A DNA stretch of 64,000 bases, from NCBI GenBank assembly GCA_964523405.1, contig CAZGAQ010000003.1:124001-188000 (forward strand). The letters run 5' to 3'. This document shows, in pieces, positions 17,489 through 26,748 of the stretch. The stretch's first letter is position 1; every line of letters begins with the position of its first letter. This stretch comes from CAZGAQ01 sp964523405. Lineage in GTDB: Bacteria > Planctomycetota > Phycisphaerae > UBA1845 > Fen-1342. Position numbers and translations under genes: made by a program. The notes beneath the pieces were generated by a model that was not told where the DNA came from, made no database searches, and was given only the letters and a program-made list of their open reading frames with translations.

Positions 17489-17498
17489 NNNNNNNNNN
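17489..17498. other. Assembly gap (10 N)
   Basis: Ten N in the spacer between two divergent genes. CTTATCGGC directly after it matches one arm of the palindrome at 17666-17688, so the gap may also have arisen at a repeat. Confidence 0.95.
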
Positions 17499-17665
17499 CT
17501 TATCGGCACCCGCGCGCGCAGGAATCTTAACGCCCCCGTCCAGACCCTGCCAACCCGGCCCCGGCGAACCCTTGACCGCCGGCCCCCCACCCGAATAATG
17601 CAGCGTGCCGAAGTGTCTCCGCCACGGCTCCAGGCACCGGCGACCATCGGGCTGGCCGCGACATT

Positions 17666-17688
17666 CGGCCGATAAGACTTATCGGCCG
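17666..17688. promoter_or_regulatory. Perfect 11-base palindrome upstream of the Ig-like gene
   Basis: CGGCCGATAAG (17666-17676), one A, then CTTATCGGCCG (17678-17688) form a perfect inverted repeat 43 bases before the ATG at 17732. It could be an operator for a dimeric repressor or a transcript hairpin. A half-copy follows the N gap at 17499. Confidence 0.5.
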
Positions 17689-17731
17689 TTGCCGCGGGCT
17701 GTCCCCGCGCCTCAGCTGAAAGGTGTTCCGT

Positions 17732-19225
17732 ATGCGCATCGGAATTCTCGTCACGTGCGGACTGGCCTTCCTCATCCTTGGGGGCACCTGCCTGCCGCTG
17801 GTCGACAACACCGCCACGACCGCCCCCGCCGGCACCAAGCTCGCCGTGGCGCTCACCGCGCCAACGGCCGCCGCCACGGTCGCCCAGGGCACCCCCGTGC
17901 ACATTGCCTGGACCGCCTCCAATCTGACCGGCGAGTCCGCCACCGTCACGCTCATCGCCGAGTCGCGCGCCGATCTGGCCCGCACCACCCTGGTTGCCGG
18001 CGTCGCGCTGACCGGCACCGGCGGCTCCGGCACCTATACCTGGCAGACGAACACCGCCAGCGGCGCCTACGCGCTGTACGCACGCATCAACGCCGGCACC
18101 CAGACGGCCGAGGTCAAGAGCCCGCTGATCACCATCGACGCACCGCCGAAGTTCACCTTCTCCGCCCCCACCACCGATGCGAGCATCGACCCCAACGCGA
18201 CGCCGGTCAACCCGATCACCATTTCCTGGACCGCCAGCGACAACAACGGCACCGCCCGCATCGGCCTCGATCCGGACGCCGAACACGGGGGCGACGCCAA
18301 CGACACGACCGACCGCAACGAGGTCTACATCAAGGAACTCACGCTGCCGACTACGGATGAACCGAATTCCCTCGCCTGGGCCGGCACGGACACCAGCGGC
18401 AACGTCGTCGAGCCCGGCACCTATTACGTGTTCGCCATCGCCACCGACGGCGTGAATCCGAACGTCATCGTCGAAGCCGCCGGCCGCATCACCGTCATCG
18501 ACACCACCGACCCGAACGCCGACAAGGATCCCCTCACGGTCACCGAGCCCAACGAGGACGTGCAGTTCCTGACCAGCGACGCCTCCTTGACGCTCAAGTA
18601 CGAGGTCTATGGCACCGCCGACGTGCTCGTCGACCTGAAGATCGACCGCGATGACAGTCACACCAACGGCAACGAGATCACGATCTTCGCACAGCGCCTC
18701 GTGCCCGAGGATACCGGCCTCGTCACCGAGACCTGGACCGGCACCGACAGCAGCGCGACCAACGTCCCCGACGGCATCTACCGCCTCGTCGCCTACGCGA
18801 GTTCCGGCAGCGGCACGCCCACCCAGGCCCAGTCCAAGGGCCTCATCAAGCGCCGCTCCAGTACCGACCAGGCTCTGATCTCCCTCCTGGAGCCCAGTTC
18901 AAACACCACGCTCCAGCCCGGCGGCTTCGTCACCATCAAGTGGCGCGACGACGACCCCTCTGATTCCGCCACCATCCGCCTGACGCTCGACGACGACGCC
19001 AACCCCGCCGAAGCCGCCGAGACCGGCGCGGCCGAGGTCACCATCCTCACCGGACGCGCCGCCAGCGGCACCGGCGTTCAGGACACCTTCTCGTACCAGC
19101 TACCCCTCGCGACAGCGCCCGGCACCTACTACGTCTTCGCATACATCGAGCGTCCCAGCGTCCTGCCGGCGGACAACGTCTCGACGGCCGCTGGTCGCAT
19201 CATCGTCAAGGACCCCAATCAGTAG
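17732..19225 (+). CDS. Exported multi-domain Ig-like repeat protein
   Basis: The protein has 497 residues from the ATG at 17732, with AAAGG nine bases upstream. A signal segment (IGILVTCGLAFLILGGTCLP) ends at a Cys that could be lipidated. The rest consists of repeated beta-sandwich modules of about 110 residues, visible as VHIAWTASNLTG, ITISWTASDNNG, LTLKYEVYGTADV and VTIKWRDDDPSDS. Each closes with a strand such as GTYYVFAIATDG, GIYRLVAYAS or GTYYVFAYIERPS. The pattern resembles Ser/Thr-rich KRE9-like Ig domains of secreted proteins. It has many Asp/Asn/Thr residues, which could bind calcium. It probably acts at the cell surface in adhesion or as scaffold; no catalytic motif is seen. Confidence 0.75.
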   Translation: MRIGILVTCGLAFLILGGTCLPLVDNTATTAPAGTKLAVALTAPTAAATVAQGTPVHIAWTASNLTGESATVTLIAESRADLARTTLVAGVALTGTGGSGTYTWQTNTASGAYALYARINAGTQTAEVKSPLITIDAPPKFTFSAPTTDASIDPNATPVNPITISWTASDNNGTARIGLDPDAEHGGDANDTTDRNEVYIKELTLPTTDEPNSLAWAGTDTSGNVVEPGTYYVFAIATDGVNPNVIVEAAGRITVIDTTDPNADKDPLTVTEPNEDVQFLTSDASLTLKYEVYGTADVLVDLKIDRDDSHTNGNEITIFAQRLVPEDTGLVTETWTGTDSSATNVPDGIYRLVAYASSGSGTPTQAQSKGLIKRRSSTDQALISLLEPSSNTTLQPGGFVTIKWRDDDPSDSATIRLTLDDDANPAEAAETGAAEVTILTGRAASGTGVQDTFSYQLPLATAPGTYYVFAYIERPSVLPADNVSTAAGRIIVKDPNQ

Positions 19226-19310
19226 GCATCGTCACGCAACGCCGCCGGCAACAATAAGCTCCGGAAATATCTCCTCCGGGCGCGCTTTCGCCCTATTTCT
19301 CACGCCGCAC

Positions 19311-19339
19311 TTGCTGCCCGACAAGTCCAAGTGTATTAT
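19311..19339 (+). promoter_or_regulatory. Probable feoAB promoter
   Basis: TTGCTG (19311-19316) and TATTAT (19334-19339) are 17 bases apart in the only strongly A+T-rich patch of this region, 58 bases before feoA. A clear Fur or DtxR box could not be assigned. Confidence 0.5.
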
Positions 19340-19396
19340 ATATAAAACAAACGTTTCGCACCAAAACTGACGATTAGGTATCCATCGGAGAGCGCT

Positions 19397-19621
19397 ATGT
19401 CCCTTGCCCGCGTGGCTCCCGGAACCAGATTGCGTGTCACCCGCGTTCGCCCCGGCGGGCGGCTCACTCATCGCCTCATGGAGATGGGCCTCGTCGAGGG
19501 GGCCGAGGTCGAGCTCGTGCGCCGCGCGCCCCTCGGTGACCCGTTGCAGCTGCGCCTGGGAGACTACGACCTCTCGATTCGTAGTGCCGACGCCGACCTG
19601 ATCGACGTCGCTACCGTCTAG
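19397..19621 (+). CDS. feoA: FeoA, ferrous iron transport accessory protein
   Basis: The protein has 74 residues, the usual FeoA length, and folds as an SH3-like domain that assists FeoB. The family pattern is present: LARVAPGTRLRVTRVRPGG, then HRLMEMGLVEGAEVELVRRAP and a final strand DYDLSIRSADADLIDV. GGAG precedes the ATG at 19397. It is 70 bases upstream of feoB in the same direction, the usual order. No feoC is visible. Confidence 0.93.
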   Translation: MSLARVAPGTRLRVTRVRPGGRLTHRLMEMGLVEGAEVELVRRAPLGDPLQLRLGDYDLSIRSADADLIDVATV

Positions 19622-19691
19622 AGCAAGCCACCACGTGCGGCCCACCTGACGCCGACCGCACGCCCTCGCCCGACGCGTCCGGGTCATCACC

Positions 19692-21908
19692 GTGAACCCA
19701 CCTGCGGAGAACCGGCCGTTGTCATCCGCCGGCCCACCGACACTGTCCTCCACGAATCTCGCCGGCTCCGGGCGCGCCACCGCGCGCCGCGTGATCGCCC
19801 TCGTCGGCAACCCCAATACCGGCAAGACTTCTCTCTTCAACGCGCTCACCGGCTTCCGTCGCCACGTCGCCAACTACCCCGGCGTGACCGTCGAAGTCGC
19901 CTCCGGCCCGATCCGCGGCAGCCGCGTCCCGCTTGAACTACTCGACCTGCCGGGCACCTACAGCCTCGCCGCAACCGCTCCTGATGAGCTGGTCCTATCC
20001 CGCGCGCTGTGTACCCCCGAGCGCCCCGACCGCCGCCCTTGCCTTGTCCTGGCCGTCGTTGACGCCTCCAATCTCTCGCGCAACCTCTATCTGCTCAGCC
20101 AGCTCCTCGAACTCGACCTGCCTGTCGTCGTCGCCCTGAACATGGTCGACATCGCCCGCGCCCGCGGCATCGACATCGACGTCCCCCGGCTCGCCGAACG
20201 CCTCGGCGTCCCCATCATTCCGGTCGTAGCCACCCACGACGACACCATCACACCACTCATCCGCGCCATCGAATCCGCCCTCGACACCGCACCGCCCACA
20301 AACCACGTGCCCCTGCCCCCGGAGATGCTCGCGGCCACCACCCAACTCCGCACACACGCGTCTCGAGAGGTCGCACGCGGCGAAGCCCTGCGTACGCTCG
20401 TCGACATCGGCGGCATCGCCGAACAGCACTACCTCCAGACCGGCGGCGACGCCGCTGTCCTCGCCGCCGCCCGCAACAGTCTCGCCCAAGCCGGCGTCGA
20501 GCCCGGACCGGCCGAAGTCCGCGCCCGCTACCGTTGGATCGACCGCCTGCTCGCCGGGGTCATCGACCGTCGCGTCATGCCCGGCCAGAACTGGTCCGCA
20601 CGCATCGACCAGGTCCTCACGCACCGTGTCGCTGGCGCGCTCGCCCTCGCCCTGATCCTCTACAGCCTCTTCTACGCCATCTACGCCGGCGCCGCCCCCG
20701 TCATGGACGCCGTGTCCGCTGCCTTCGATTGGCTCAGCCAGTCCGCGGCCGCCGCGCTGCCCACCGGCGTCTGGCGCAGCCTCGTCACCGACGGCCTCAT
20801 CGCCGGCGTCGGCGGCGTGCTCGGTTTCCTCCCGCAGATTCTCGTCCTCTTCCTCTTCATCGCAATCCTCGAAGACTGCGGCTACCTCGCCCGCGCCGCC
20901 TTCATGGTCGACCGCCTCATGCGCCCGCTCGGCCTCAGCGGCCGCGCCTTCATCCCCCTCCTCTCCTCCTTCGCCTGCACCGTCCCCGCCATTCTCGGCG
21001 CACGCTCCATCGCCGATCGCCGCGAGCGCCTCATCACGATTCTGATCGCCCCCTTCATGAGTTGCTCGGCCCGCCTGCCCATCTACATTCTGATGATCTC
21101 CGCCTTCGTCCCGCACCGCTCCTGGCTCGGCGGCTGGGTCCGCCTCGACGCCCTCGTTATGCTCGGCATCTACGTGCTCGGCGCCCTCTTCGCCATGGCA
21201 ATCGCACTGCTCCTCCGCAGTACCCTCCCTGCCGCCGCCTCCTGCAGCTTCCTGCTCGAGCTCCCCTCCTACAAACTCCCGCGCCTGCGCACCCTCTGGC
21301 AACGTATGTACCTCGCCGGCCGAAGCTTCATCGTCCGCGCCGGCACGATCATCCTGGCCGTCAACCTCGTCGTTTGGGCCCTCGGCTACTTCCCCCACAG
21401 CAGTGCCACACGGGCCGCCGTCGCCGCCACGAGCGCCGCCGAGCACTGGTCCCCCCAGCAATACGACGCCGAGCTCGCCGGCGCCTACCTCCGCGACAGC
21501 TATCTCGGCCGCATCGGCCACGCCCTCGAACCCGCCATCCGCCCCCTCGGCTGGGACTGGCGCATCGGTGTCGGCGTGGTGGCCTCCTTCCCCGCACGGG
21601 AGGTCATCCTCGCCACCCTGGGCACCGTCTTCAATCTCGGCAGCGGCGCCGACGCCGCCAGCTCGCTCCCCGAGGCCGTCCGTCACATGACCTGGGAAGA
21701 CGGTACCACGCCCCTCTTTACCTTGCCGGTGGCGCTCTCGGTCATGGTCTTTTTCGCCTTGTGCGCCCAGTGTGCCAGCACCCTGGTCACGATCGGCCGG
21801 GAAACCGGCACCTGGTGGTGGTCCGTCGCCTCCTTCGTCGGCATGACGACCCTGGCCTACGGAGCCGCCTGGGCCGTGACCATCGGCTGCCGGGCCCTCG
21901 GTCTGTAA
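19692..21908 (+). CDS. feoB: FeoB, ferrous iron transporter with N-terminal GTPase
   Basis: The protein has 738 residues and begins with GTG at 19692. It imports Fe(II) across the inner membrane. The G-protein domain shows G1 (GNPNTGKTS), G2 region (ANYPGVTVE), G3 (DLPGTYSL) and G4 (NMVD). The membrane part has the family signatures LGFLPQILVLFLFIAILEDCGYLARAAF, SCSARLPIYILMISAF and GVVASFPAREVILATLGTVF, here quoted in sections of the gate motif. The N-terminus has about 30 extra Ser/Ala-rich residues before the GTPase. Iron limitation is the expected control, but no box was identified. Confidence 0.95.
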   Translation: MNPPAENRPLSSAGPPTLSSTNLAGSGRATARRVIALVGNPNTGKTSLFNALTGFRRHVANYPGVTVEVASGPIRGSRVPLELLDLPGTYSLAATAPDELVLSRALCTPERPDRRPCLVLAVVDASNLSRNLYLLSQLLELDLPVVVALNMVDIARARGIDIDVPRLAERLGVPIIPVVATHDDTITPLIRAIESALDTAPPTNHVPLPPEMLAATTQLRTHASREVARGEALRTLVDIGGIAEQHYLQTGGDAAVLAAARNSLAQAGVEPGPAEVRARYRWIDRLLAGVIDRRVMPGQNWSARIDQVLTHRVAGALALALILYSLFYAIYAGAAPVMDAVSAAFDWLSQSAAAALPTGVWRSLVTDGLIAGVGGVLGFLPQILVLFLFIAILEDCGYLARAAFMVDRLMRPLGLSGRAFIPLLSSFACTVPAILGARSIADRRERLITILIAPFMSCSARLPIYILMISAFVPHRSWLGGWVRLDALVMLGIYVLGALFAMAIALLLRSTLPAAASCSFLLELPSYKLPRLRTLWQRMYLAGRSFIVRAGTIILAVNLVVWALGYFPHSSATRAAVAATSAAEHWSPQQYDAELAGAYLRDSYLGRIGHALEPAIRPLGWDWRIGVGVVASFPAREVILATLGTVFNLGSGADAASSLPEAVRHMTWEDGTTPLFTLPVALSVMVFFALCAQCASTLVTIGRETGTWWWSVASFVGMTTLAYGAAWAVTIGCRALGL

Positions 21909-22047
21909 CCCCCTTTTTGGCGAATCGCCCATCCCACGTTACAATGCCGCCGCGCAACGGCCGGTTGTGGCGCCGGGACCGCGCGACGCCGCCGACCGAC
22001 GCACCGGTCCCGCGCGGACAGATCCGCCGGACTACGGGTTCACGACG

Positions 22048-23394
22048 ATGAAACAACAGAAGAAACAGGATTTTGCGCTCGGCCTGACGACGATCATCCT
22101 CTTGGGCCTGTTCCTCGGCACGCTGCTGTTCATCTATCCCCTGTTCCACGCCCGCGGCCAGCGCGTCGAGATTCTGTTCCCCCACACGGCCGGCATGGCC
22201 CCGCTCAAGCCCGGCAGCAACGTGGTCCTCGGCGGCTCCCTCCCCGTCGGCGAAGTCCGCGCTGTCACCACCAAGACGATGCCAGCCACAACCTCCGGCG
22301 GCTCTCCCGAAATCGTCTTCAGCGTCGATGTGGAGCTGGATCGCGACATTCCCATCTACGGCAATTGCGAGGTCACCACGGATCAGCCGGCCATCGGCGG
22401 CGCCGGATTCGTGACCATCGTCAGCTTGGGCACACCCGCGGTGCCACTCACCGGCCCCATCAAGGGTCAGCCCCCCCAGAGCTTCTCCGCCGCCATCGGG
22501 ACGCTCTCACGCCGCCTGCTGGCCCCGGGGGGGCTGGTGGACGACCTGACGCAGGCAGCCGACGCCCAGACCGAGGGCTCGCTCATGTTCAAGCTGCTCG
22601 CGAGCCTCGACGACGTCAACGCGATGACCCGTGAGTTGCGAACCCAGCTCAACCCACGCGACCAGCTCGCCCTGCTCGGCAAGTTCCAGAATATTCTCGA
22701 CAACCTGCAGCAAACCACGACGATCCTCCGCGAACAGCTTAAAGACGGTGACGAAACCGCCCTCCTCGAGAAGCTGCACCTGGCCCTCGACCAACTCACC
22801 AGCGGCCTGCAACAGGCCAACGACATGCTCAAGGAAGACCGGCCGCTCGTGCTCGACGCCCTCACGAACATCGCCCACACCACCCGCACCGTCGATCAGG
22901 AGCTGCTGACCACCCTGCGCAACGAGCTGGACCCGGCCAGCCCGACCTCCCTCTCCGGCAAGGCCCATGCCGCGATGGAACTGCTCAATGCCTCGCTCGC
23001 CGACGTGCGCTCGATCACGTCCCAGGGCGACCGCTTCATCGCCGTTAGCCGCCCCGCGCTCGAAAAAACCCTCGCCAACTTCCAGGCGATGAGCGAGCAG
23101 CTGCGCCTCACCAGCCAGGAAGTCCTGCTCAATCCGTCCAAGCTCCTCTGGGGCCCCAGCACCCAGCGCCAGGAGCAGCTCGTCGTCTTCCAGGCCGCCC
23201 GCAGCTTCGCCGAGGCCGCCAGCCAGCTCGACGACGCCTCCGGCCGCCTTGAAGCCGTGCTCAAGACGCTCCCCGCCGATGGACAAACCTCGGACCAGGA
23301 CCGCGCCGAGCTCAAGGCCATTCAGGACGCCGTCCGCGCCGCTTTCCAGCGCTTCGACCGCGCCCAACAGGTCCTCTGGGAGAATCTCAAGTAG
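22048..23394 (+). CDS. MCE/MlaD-family lipid-transport substrate-binding protein
   Basis: The protein has 448 residues. One N-terminal membrane helix (GLTTIILLGLFLGTLLFIY) anchors it in the inner membrane. The MCE domain follows at residues about 35-130 (VEILFPHTAGMAPLKPGSNV, PVGEVRAV, IPIYGNCEVTTDQPAIGGAGFVTI). The remaining 300 residues are helical with repeated LxxxL patterns (LASLDDVNAMTRELRTQL, NILDNLQQTTTILREQL) and could form a coiled-coil tunnel. MCE proteins shuttle lipids between membranes. No MlaE permease or MlaF ATPase is adjacent, so its partners must be elsewhere. It is followed after 6 bases by the flavoprotein gene. Confidence 0.85.
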   Translation: MKQQKKQDFALGLTTIILLGLFLGTLLFIYPLFHARGQRVEILFPHTAGMAPLKPGSNVVLGGSLPVGEVRAVTTKTMPATTSGGSPEIVFSVDVELDRDIPIYGNCEVTTDQPAIGGAGFVTIVSLGTPAVPLTGPIKGQPPQSFSAAIGTLSRRLLAPGGLVDDLTQAADAQTEGSLMFKLLASLDDVNAMTRELRTQLNPRDQLALLGKFQNILDNLQQTTTILREQLKDGDETALLEKLHLALDQLTSGLQQANDMLKEDRPLVLDALTNIAHTTRTVDQELLTTLRNELDPASPTSLSGKAHAAMELLNASLADVRSITSQGDRFIAVSRPALEKTLANFQAMSEQLRLTSQEVLLNPSKLLWGPSTQRQEQLVVFQAARSFAEAASQLDDASGRLEAVLKTLPADGQTSDQDRAELKAIQDAVRAAFQRFDRAQQVLWENLK

Positions 23395-23400
23395 CTCGCC

Positions 23401-24507
23401 ATGCCCTCCGCGCCGACCAGCTTTGACGTGGCGATCATCGGCGGCGGCCCCGCCGGTGGCGCCGCCGCCTTGGGCTGTCTCACACGGCAGCTCCGCACCG
23501 TCCTGATCACGCGTGCCGCAGCCTCGCCCCCCCGCCCCCTGACCTGCCCCGGCTGGCTCAGCCCGGCGGCCGTTCGCTTCTGCGAAGAGCACGGGGTCGC
23601 GCTGCCATCGGCGGCCGCGCCGACGCGCGGCCTGACGCTGCGCTCCTGGGACCTCAAGCAGTCCGTCGAGGTCAAGGAGGCGGCCCTCGCCGGCCGGATC
23701 GTTCCTCCCGGCGTCCTCGCGGCGCGCCTGCTCGAGACGGCGCAGCAGGGCGGCGTCACGGTCTGGCGCGGAGCCGCCGTGCGCCACCTCGAACTGGGCG
23801 AGAAGTGCGCCCGGCTCGAGTTGGCCGACGACCGCGTGATCGCGGCCCAGGTCGTGCTGCTGGCCGACGGGGCCGAATCGCCCACCGCACGCCTGGCCAA
23901 CGTGGAAGCCGCCCGGCACAGCACCGAACGCGTAAGCTGCGCGCTGAGCACGGCGGGCCCCGCCCACTCCGGCGATGCCCGCCTCGAACTCGTGCTGGGC
24001 GCCGGCGACGGCCTGCAACTCGCCACCTTCGCCCGCGGACCCGACCAGACCCGCGTCATGCTCCTCACCCGCGACCACCATCACCCTGCCGACCAGCAGT
24101 TGCAGCAGCTGCTGGAACGCGCGCACGCGGCCGGGCTGCTGCCCCCCGGGCTGCGCGCCACCCCGCTGCGCTGCCTCGCCGGGGTCGCCCTGGAAATGGA
24201 ATCGCACGTCGGCAAACGCTGCCTGCTCATCGGCGACGCGGGCGGATTCGTGTCCGCGTTCAGCAATGAAGGACTTTATCCGGCCCTGTGCTCGGGTTGG
24301 CTCGCGGCGCAGACGGTCGCGAGCGCCTGCGCCGCGCCCGTGTTACAGGACGAACTGGCTTCGTTCAGCGCCGCCTGGCGCGGGGCGCTTGCCGAGTATC
24401 TCCGCTTGCCCAGCACCGATCTGGGCCTGCTCTTGCCGATGGTATTCAGTAACGCGCAGATGTCCGCCCGGGTCGCCCGGGCCTTCCTGCTGGGGCAGCC
24501 GTTCTGA
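23401..24507 (+). CDS. FAD-dependent oxidoreductase, geranylgeranyl-reductase-like
   Basis: The protein has 368 residues. A Rossmann fold opens the sequence with VAIIGGGPAGGAAAL. The second FAD-contact motif is CLLIGDAGGFVSAFSNEGL near residue 280, which is typical of the geranylgeranyl reductase/monooxygenase-like flavoproteins. TCPGWLSPAAVRFCEEHG is where p-hydroxybenzoate-hydroxylase-fold enzymes bind FAD. The substrate is unknown; lipid-like or polyketide-like substrates are common in this group. It follows the MCE gene almost directly, so a membrane-lipid role is conceivable but inferred only from position. Confidence 0.8.
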   Translation: MPSAPTSFDVAIIGGGPAGGAAALGCLTRQLRTVLITRAAASPPRPLTCPGWLSPAAVRFCEEHGVALPSAAAPTRGLTLRSWDLKQSVEVKEAALAGRIVPPGVLAARLLETAQQGGVTVWRGAAVRHLELGEKCARLELADDRVIAAQVVLLADGAESPTARLANVEAARHSTERVSCALSTAGPAHSGDARLELVLGAGDGLQLATFARGPDQTRVMLLTRDHHHPADQQLQQLLERAHAAGLLPPGLRATPLRCLAGVALEMESHVGKRCLLIGDAGGFVSAFSNEGLYPALCSGWLAAQTVASACAAPVLQDELASFSAAWRGALAEYLRLPSTDLGLLLPMVFSNAQMSARVARAFLLGQPF

Positions 24508-24602
24508 AAACGACCCCGGCCGCGCCTAACATTGCACGGAGAACAGCCCCGCCCCCCGGCGGGCCCGGTCCGCGGATCGGTCGGACGGCTACCAGCCGAG
24601 TC

Positions 24603-25154
24603 GTGAGTCGTATCGTGAAGAATCTCGATCAGCTGTACATCGTCCACTATCCCGATCCGCACTTGCGCCGCGCCTGCGAGCCGGTCACCGCGTTCGACGA
24701 AACGCTCGCCACGCTCGCCCGTCGCATGCTCGCGCTGATGCAGACCGGACGCGGGGTCGGTCTGGCCGCGCCCCAGGTCGGCGTCAACCGCCGCCTGTTC
24801 GTCATGAACGCCACCGGCAAGCCCGGCGACGAGCTGATCTTCGTGAACCCCGCCATCCGCGATGCCCACGGCTCCGCGGAGGGCGAAGAAGGCTGCCTGT
24901 CCTTGCCGGGCATCCACGCCCAGGTCCGCCGCGCGCAGCGCTGCCGGGTCACCGCCCAGGACCTCGAGGGCCGCCCCTTCGAAGCGCTCCTCGAAGACCT
25001 GCCCGCCCGGATCTGCCAGCACGAAACGGACCACCTCAACGGCGTCCTCATTCTCGACCGCATGGGCCCCTCCGACCGCCTCGCCACCCGCCGCACGGTC
25101 AAAGCGCTCGAGGCGGCCCACCACGGTCACACGAAAACCCGCGCCGCGCGCTAA
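24603..25154 (+). CDS. def: Peptide deformylase
   Basis: The protein has 183 residues and starts at GTG 24603. It removes the N-formyl group from nascent proteins. All three signature motifs are present: GVGLAAPQVG, EEGCLSLPG with the metal-binding Cys, and QHETDHLNG with the two His ligands and the catalytic Glu. Length and order fit a standard enzyme. No methionyl-tRNA formyltransferase gene is adjacent. The gene converges on the TPR lipoprotein gene, with a composite repeat element between them. Confidence 0.95.
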   Translation: MSRIVKNLDQLYIVHYPDPHLRRACEPVTAFDETLATLARRMLALMQTGRGVGLAAPQVGVNRRLFVMNATGKPGDELIFVNPAIRDAHGSAEGEEGCLSLPGIHAQVRRAQRCRVTAQDLEGRPFEALLEDLPARICQHETDHLNGVLILDRMGPSDRLATRRTVKALEAAHHGHTKTRAAR

Positions 25155-25171
25155 ACCCCGCGCCCCCCCCA

Positions 25172-25270
25172 GAGCGGTTTCACTTTGGGTGCAGCGCTCC
25201 AGCACCGACATTTGTCGTCAGGCACGGAGGCCTGACGCTACCCGGCAACACACCATTTGTGAAACCGCAC
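25172..25270. repeat. Composite element with inverted ends and inner hairpin
   Basis: AGAGCGGTTTCAC (25171-25183) is inverted as GTGAAACCGCACT (25259-25271) with one mismatch. Between them lies a GTAGCGTC-type hairpin (minus orientation): GTCAGGC 25217-25223, loop ACGGAG, GCCTGAC 25230-25236, then GCTAC. The whole is about 100 bases and looks like a miniature mobile element or a bidirectional terminator between converging genes. Confidence 0.65.
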
Positions 25271-25338
25271 TAGCACAGCGACCGCGCCGCAACCTCCCGG
25301 CTGCTGCGCGGTCGCCTGGTCTACCCGCCCGGCTCAGT

Positions 25339-26718
25339 CTATTTGTTGTCCAATCCTACCGGACCGCTCAGTCCCAGCCGCTCCTCCCACTCACGAAGCA
25401 GCAGGTCGGCGTTCGGCGCGCTGCTGCCGACCGCCAGCGAAAGCTCGTTGAACTTCGCCCGCAGCTCCTGGGGCGTCCCCCCGCCAAAGCGCGTCGTGTC
25501 GATCGGTGTGTTGTCGTCACTCGCGGCCAGCACCGGCCGGATCTGCTCGAAGACCCGTAGGTACCGCGACCCGCGCGCAAAGTGGGCCAGTGACATCGGC
25601 GGTTGCGGACGCGGCGGACGCGGCCCGCCCGGAGTCCGCGGCGTCAACGTGTGACCATGCTGCTTCACCGTCGTCTTGTCTGCTGCCGGCGCGCCCGCCG
25701 CCGGCGCCGGGGGTGTCGCGACCCGCGCGCTTGGCCGGCCTTTCAGAGCCCGCCCGACATCGGGTTTCGCCTCGGTCACCGCCGCGCGCGCCTGCGGCGC
25801 CCCCGTCATCTCTGTCCCACCCGTCACCGCCCCACTCCCCGTCGGCGTGCTGACCGCCGCCGCCAGTTGTGCGTCCGGCTTCGTCTCCAGCGGCGATTCA
25901 TCGGCCGCGAGCTGGCTCGCCTCCGCCGGCACGGCCGTGGCACGCGGCGCCGGTTCTGCCAGCGGCGCCGCCTTCTGCTGCCCCTCGCTCTCGGCCAGGA
26001 CCGGGGCCGCGGTCTTCGCCTTGTTCTCCTCGGCGGCCGCCAGACGCGACACTTCGCGCAGCTCATCGCGCGCCATCGCGAAATTCGGGTCGCACTGGAT
26101 CGCCTGCTCCAGCGCCCGCGCCGCCTCCGCGTAGTGCCCCGCCTCCACCTGCATCACCGCCACGTTGTAGTGCGCGTCGGCTTCCGGTCCGGCCTGCGCA
26201 AACTCGGTGAACGCCTCGTCGTAGCGCCCCAGCCGTCCCAGCACCAGACCGTGGTTCATGTGCGCCCGCTGAAACGCCGGTTGCAGCGTCAGCGCCCGCG
26301 CAATGATCGGCTCGGCTTCGTCGTACCGCTTTTCCAGGTAAAGGCTGAACCCCAGGTTGTTCTGCAGATAGGCCTCCTCCGGCCGCAACGCCACCGCCTT
26401 GCGGAACTCCGCCGTGGCCTCCGCGTGCCGCCCCAGCCGGTTGAGCGTCACGCCCAGCCGGTTGTGCGCCACGACCAGGTCCGGCGATAGCTCCAGCGCC
26501 TGGCGATACTGCTCCGCGGCGCGCTCCAGCTCGCCGCGCCGCTCCAGCAGTTCGCCGTGCGCGACGTACGTCGTGGCATTCACCTTCGGCGTCACGTCGC
26601 TGTGTGCCTTGGGCGGCGTTGTCGAGTTGTCCCGCTTGTTCCCCTGTTCACACGCAACCAGTCCGGCCAGGGCCACCAGCCCCGCCATCCACCCCACGTA
26701 TCGCATGGATCGTGTCAT
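25339..26718 (-). CDS. TPR-repeat lipoprotein
   Basis: The protein has 459 residues with GGGAG before the ATG at 26718. The signal segment ends in a lipobox, LAGLVAC. Residues about 50-220 form four to five tetratricopeptide repeats (AAEQYRQALELSPDLVVAHN, EATAEFRKAVALRPEEAYLQ, EAEPIIARALTLQPAFQRAH, EAARALEQAIQCDP). They resemble TadD/PilW-type pilotins in arrangement. A long Ala/Pro/Thr-rich linker follows (residues about 240-375), then a short conserved-looking C-terminus (YLRVFEQIRPVLAASDDN). It lies 30 bases after the lipoprotein gene at 26749-27252 and is probably co-transcribed. It is likely a scaffold for an envelope complex; the partner is not known. Confidence 0.85.
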   Translation of the reverse strand: MTRSMRYVGWMAGLVALAGLVACEQGNKRDNSTTPPKAHSDVTPKVNATTYVAHGELLERRGELERAAEQYRQALELSPDLVVAHNRLGVTLNRLGRHAEATAEFRKAVALRPEEAYLQNNLGFSLYLEKRYDEAEPIIARALTLQPAFQRAHMNHGLVLGRLGRYDEAFTEFAQAGPEADAHYNVAVMQVEAGHYAEAARALEQAIQCDPNFAMARDELREVSRLAAAEENKAKTAAPVLAESEGQQKAAPLAEPAPRATAVPAEASQLAADESPLETKPDAQLAAAVSTPTGSGAVTGGTEMTGAPQARAAVTEAKPDVGRALKGRPSARVATPPAPAAGAPAADKTTVKQHGHTLTPRTPGGPRPPRPQPPMSLAHFARGSRYLRVFEQIRPVLAASDDNTPIDTTRFGGGTPQELRAKFNELSLAVGSSAPNADLLLREWEERLGLSGPVGLDNK

Positions 26719-26748
26719 GATGCCACTCCCTGTGCGCTTCGATGCGCG

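Noticed and set aside
19995..21932. Very long open frame on the minus strand opposite feoB
   Set aside because: The translation is a run of Gly/Glu/Asp/Val low-complexity sequence typical of the antisense of a G+C-rich gene, while feoB carries all family motifs.
20534..22051. Long plus-strand frame overlapping feoB
   Set aside because: It is the shifted frame of feoB, very rich in Arg and Pro, with no recognisable domain.
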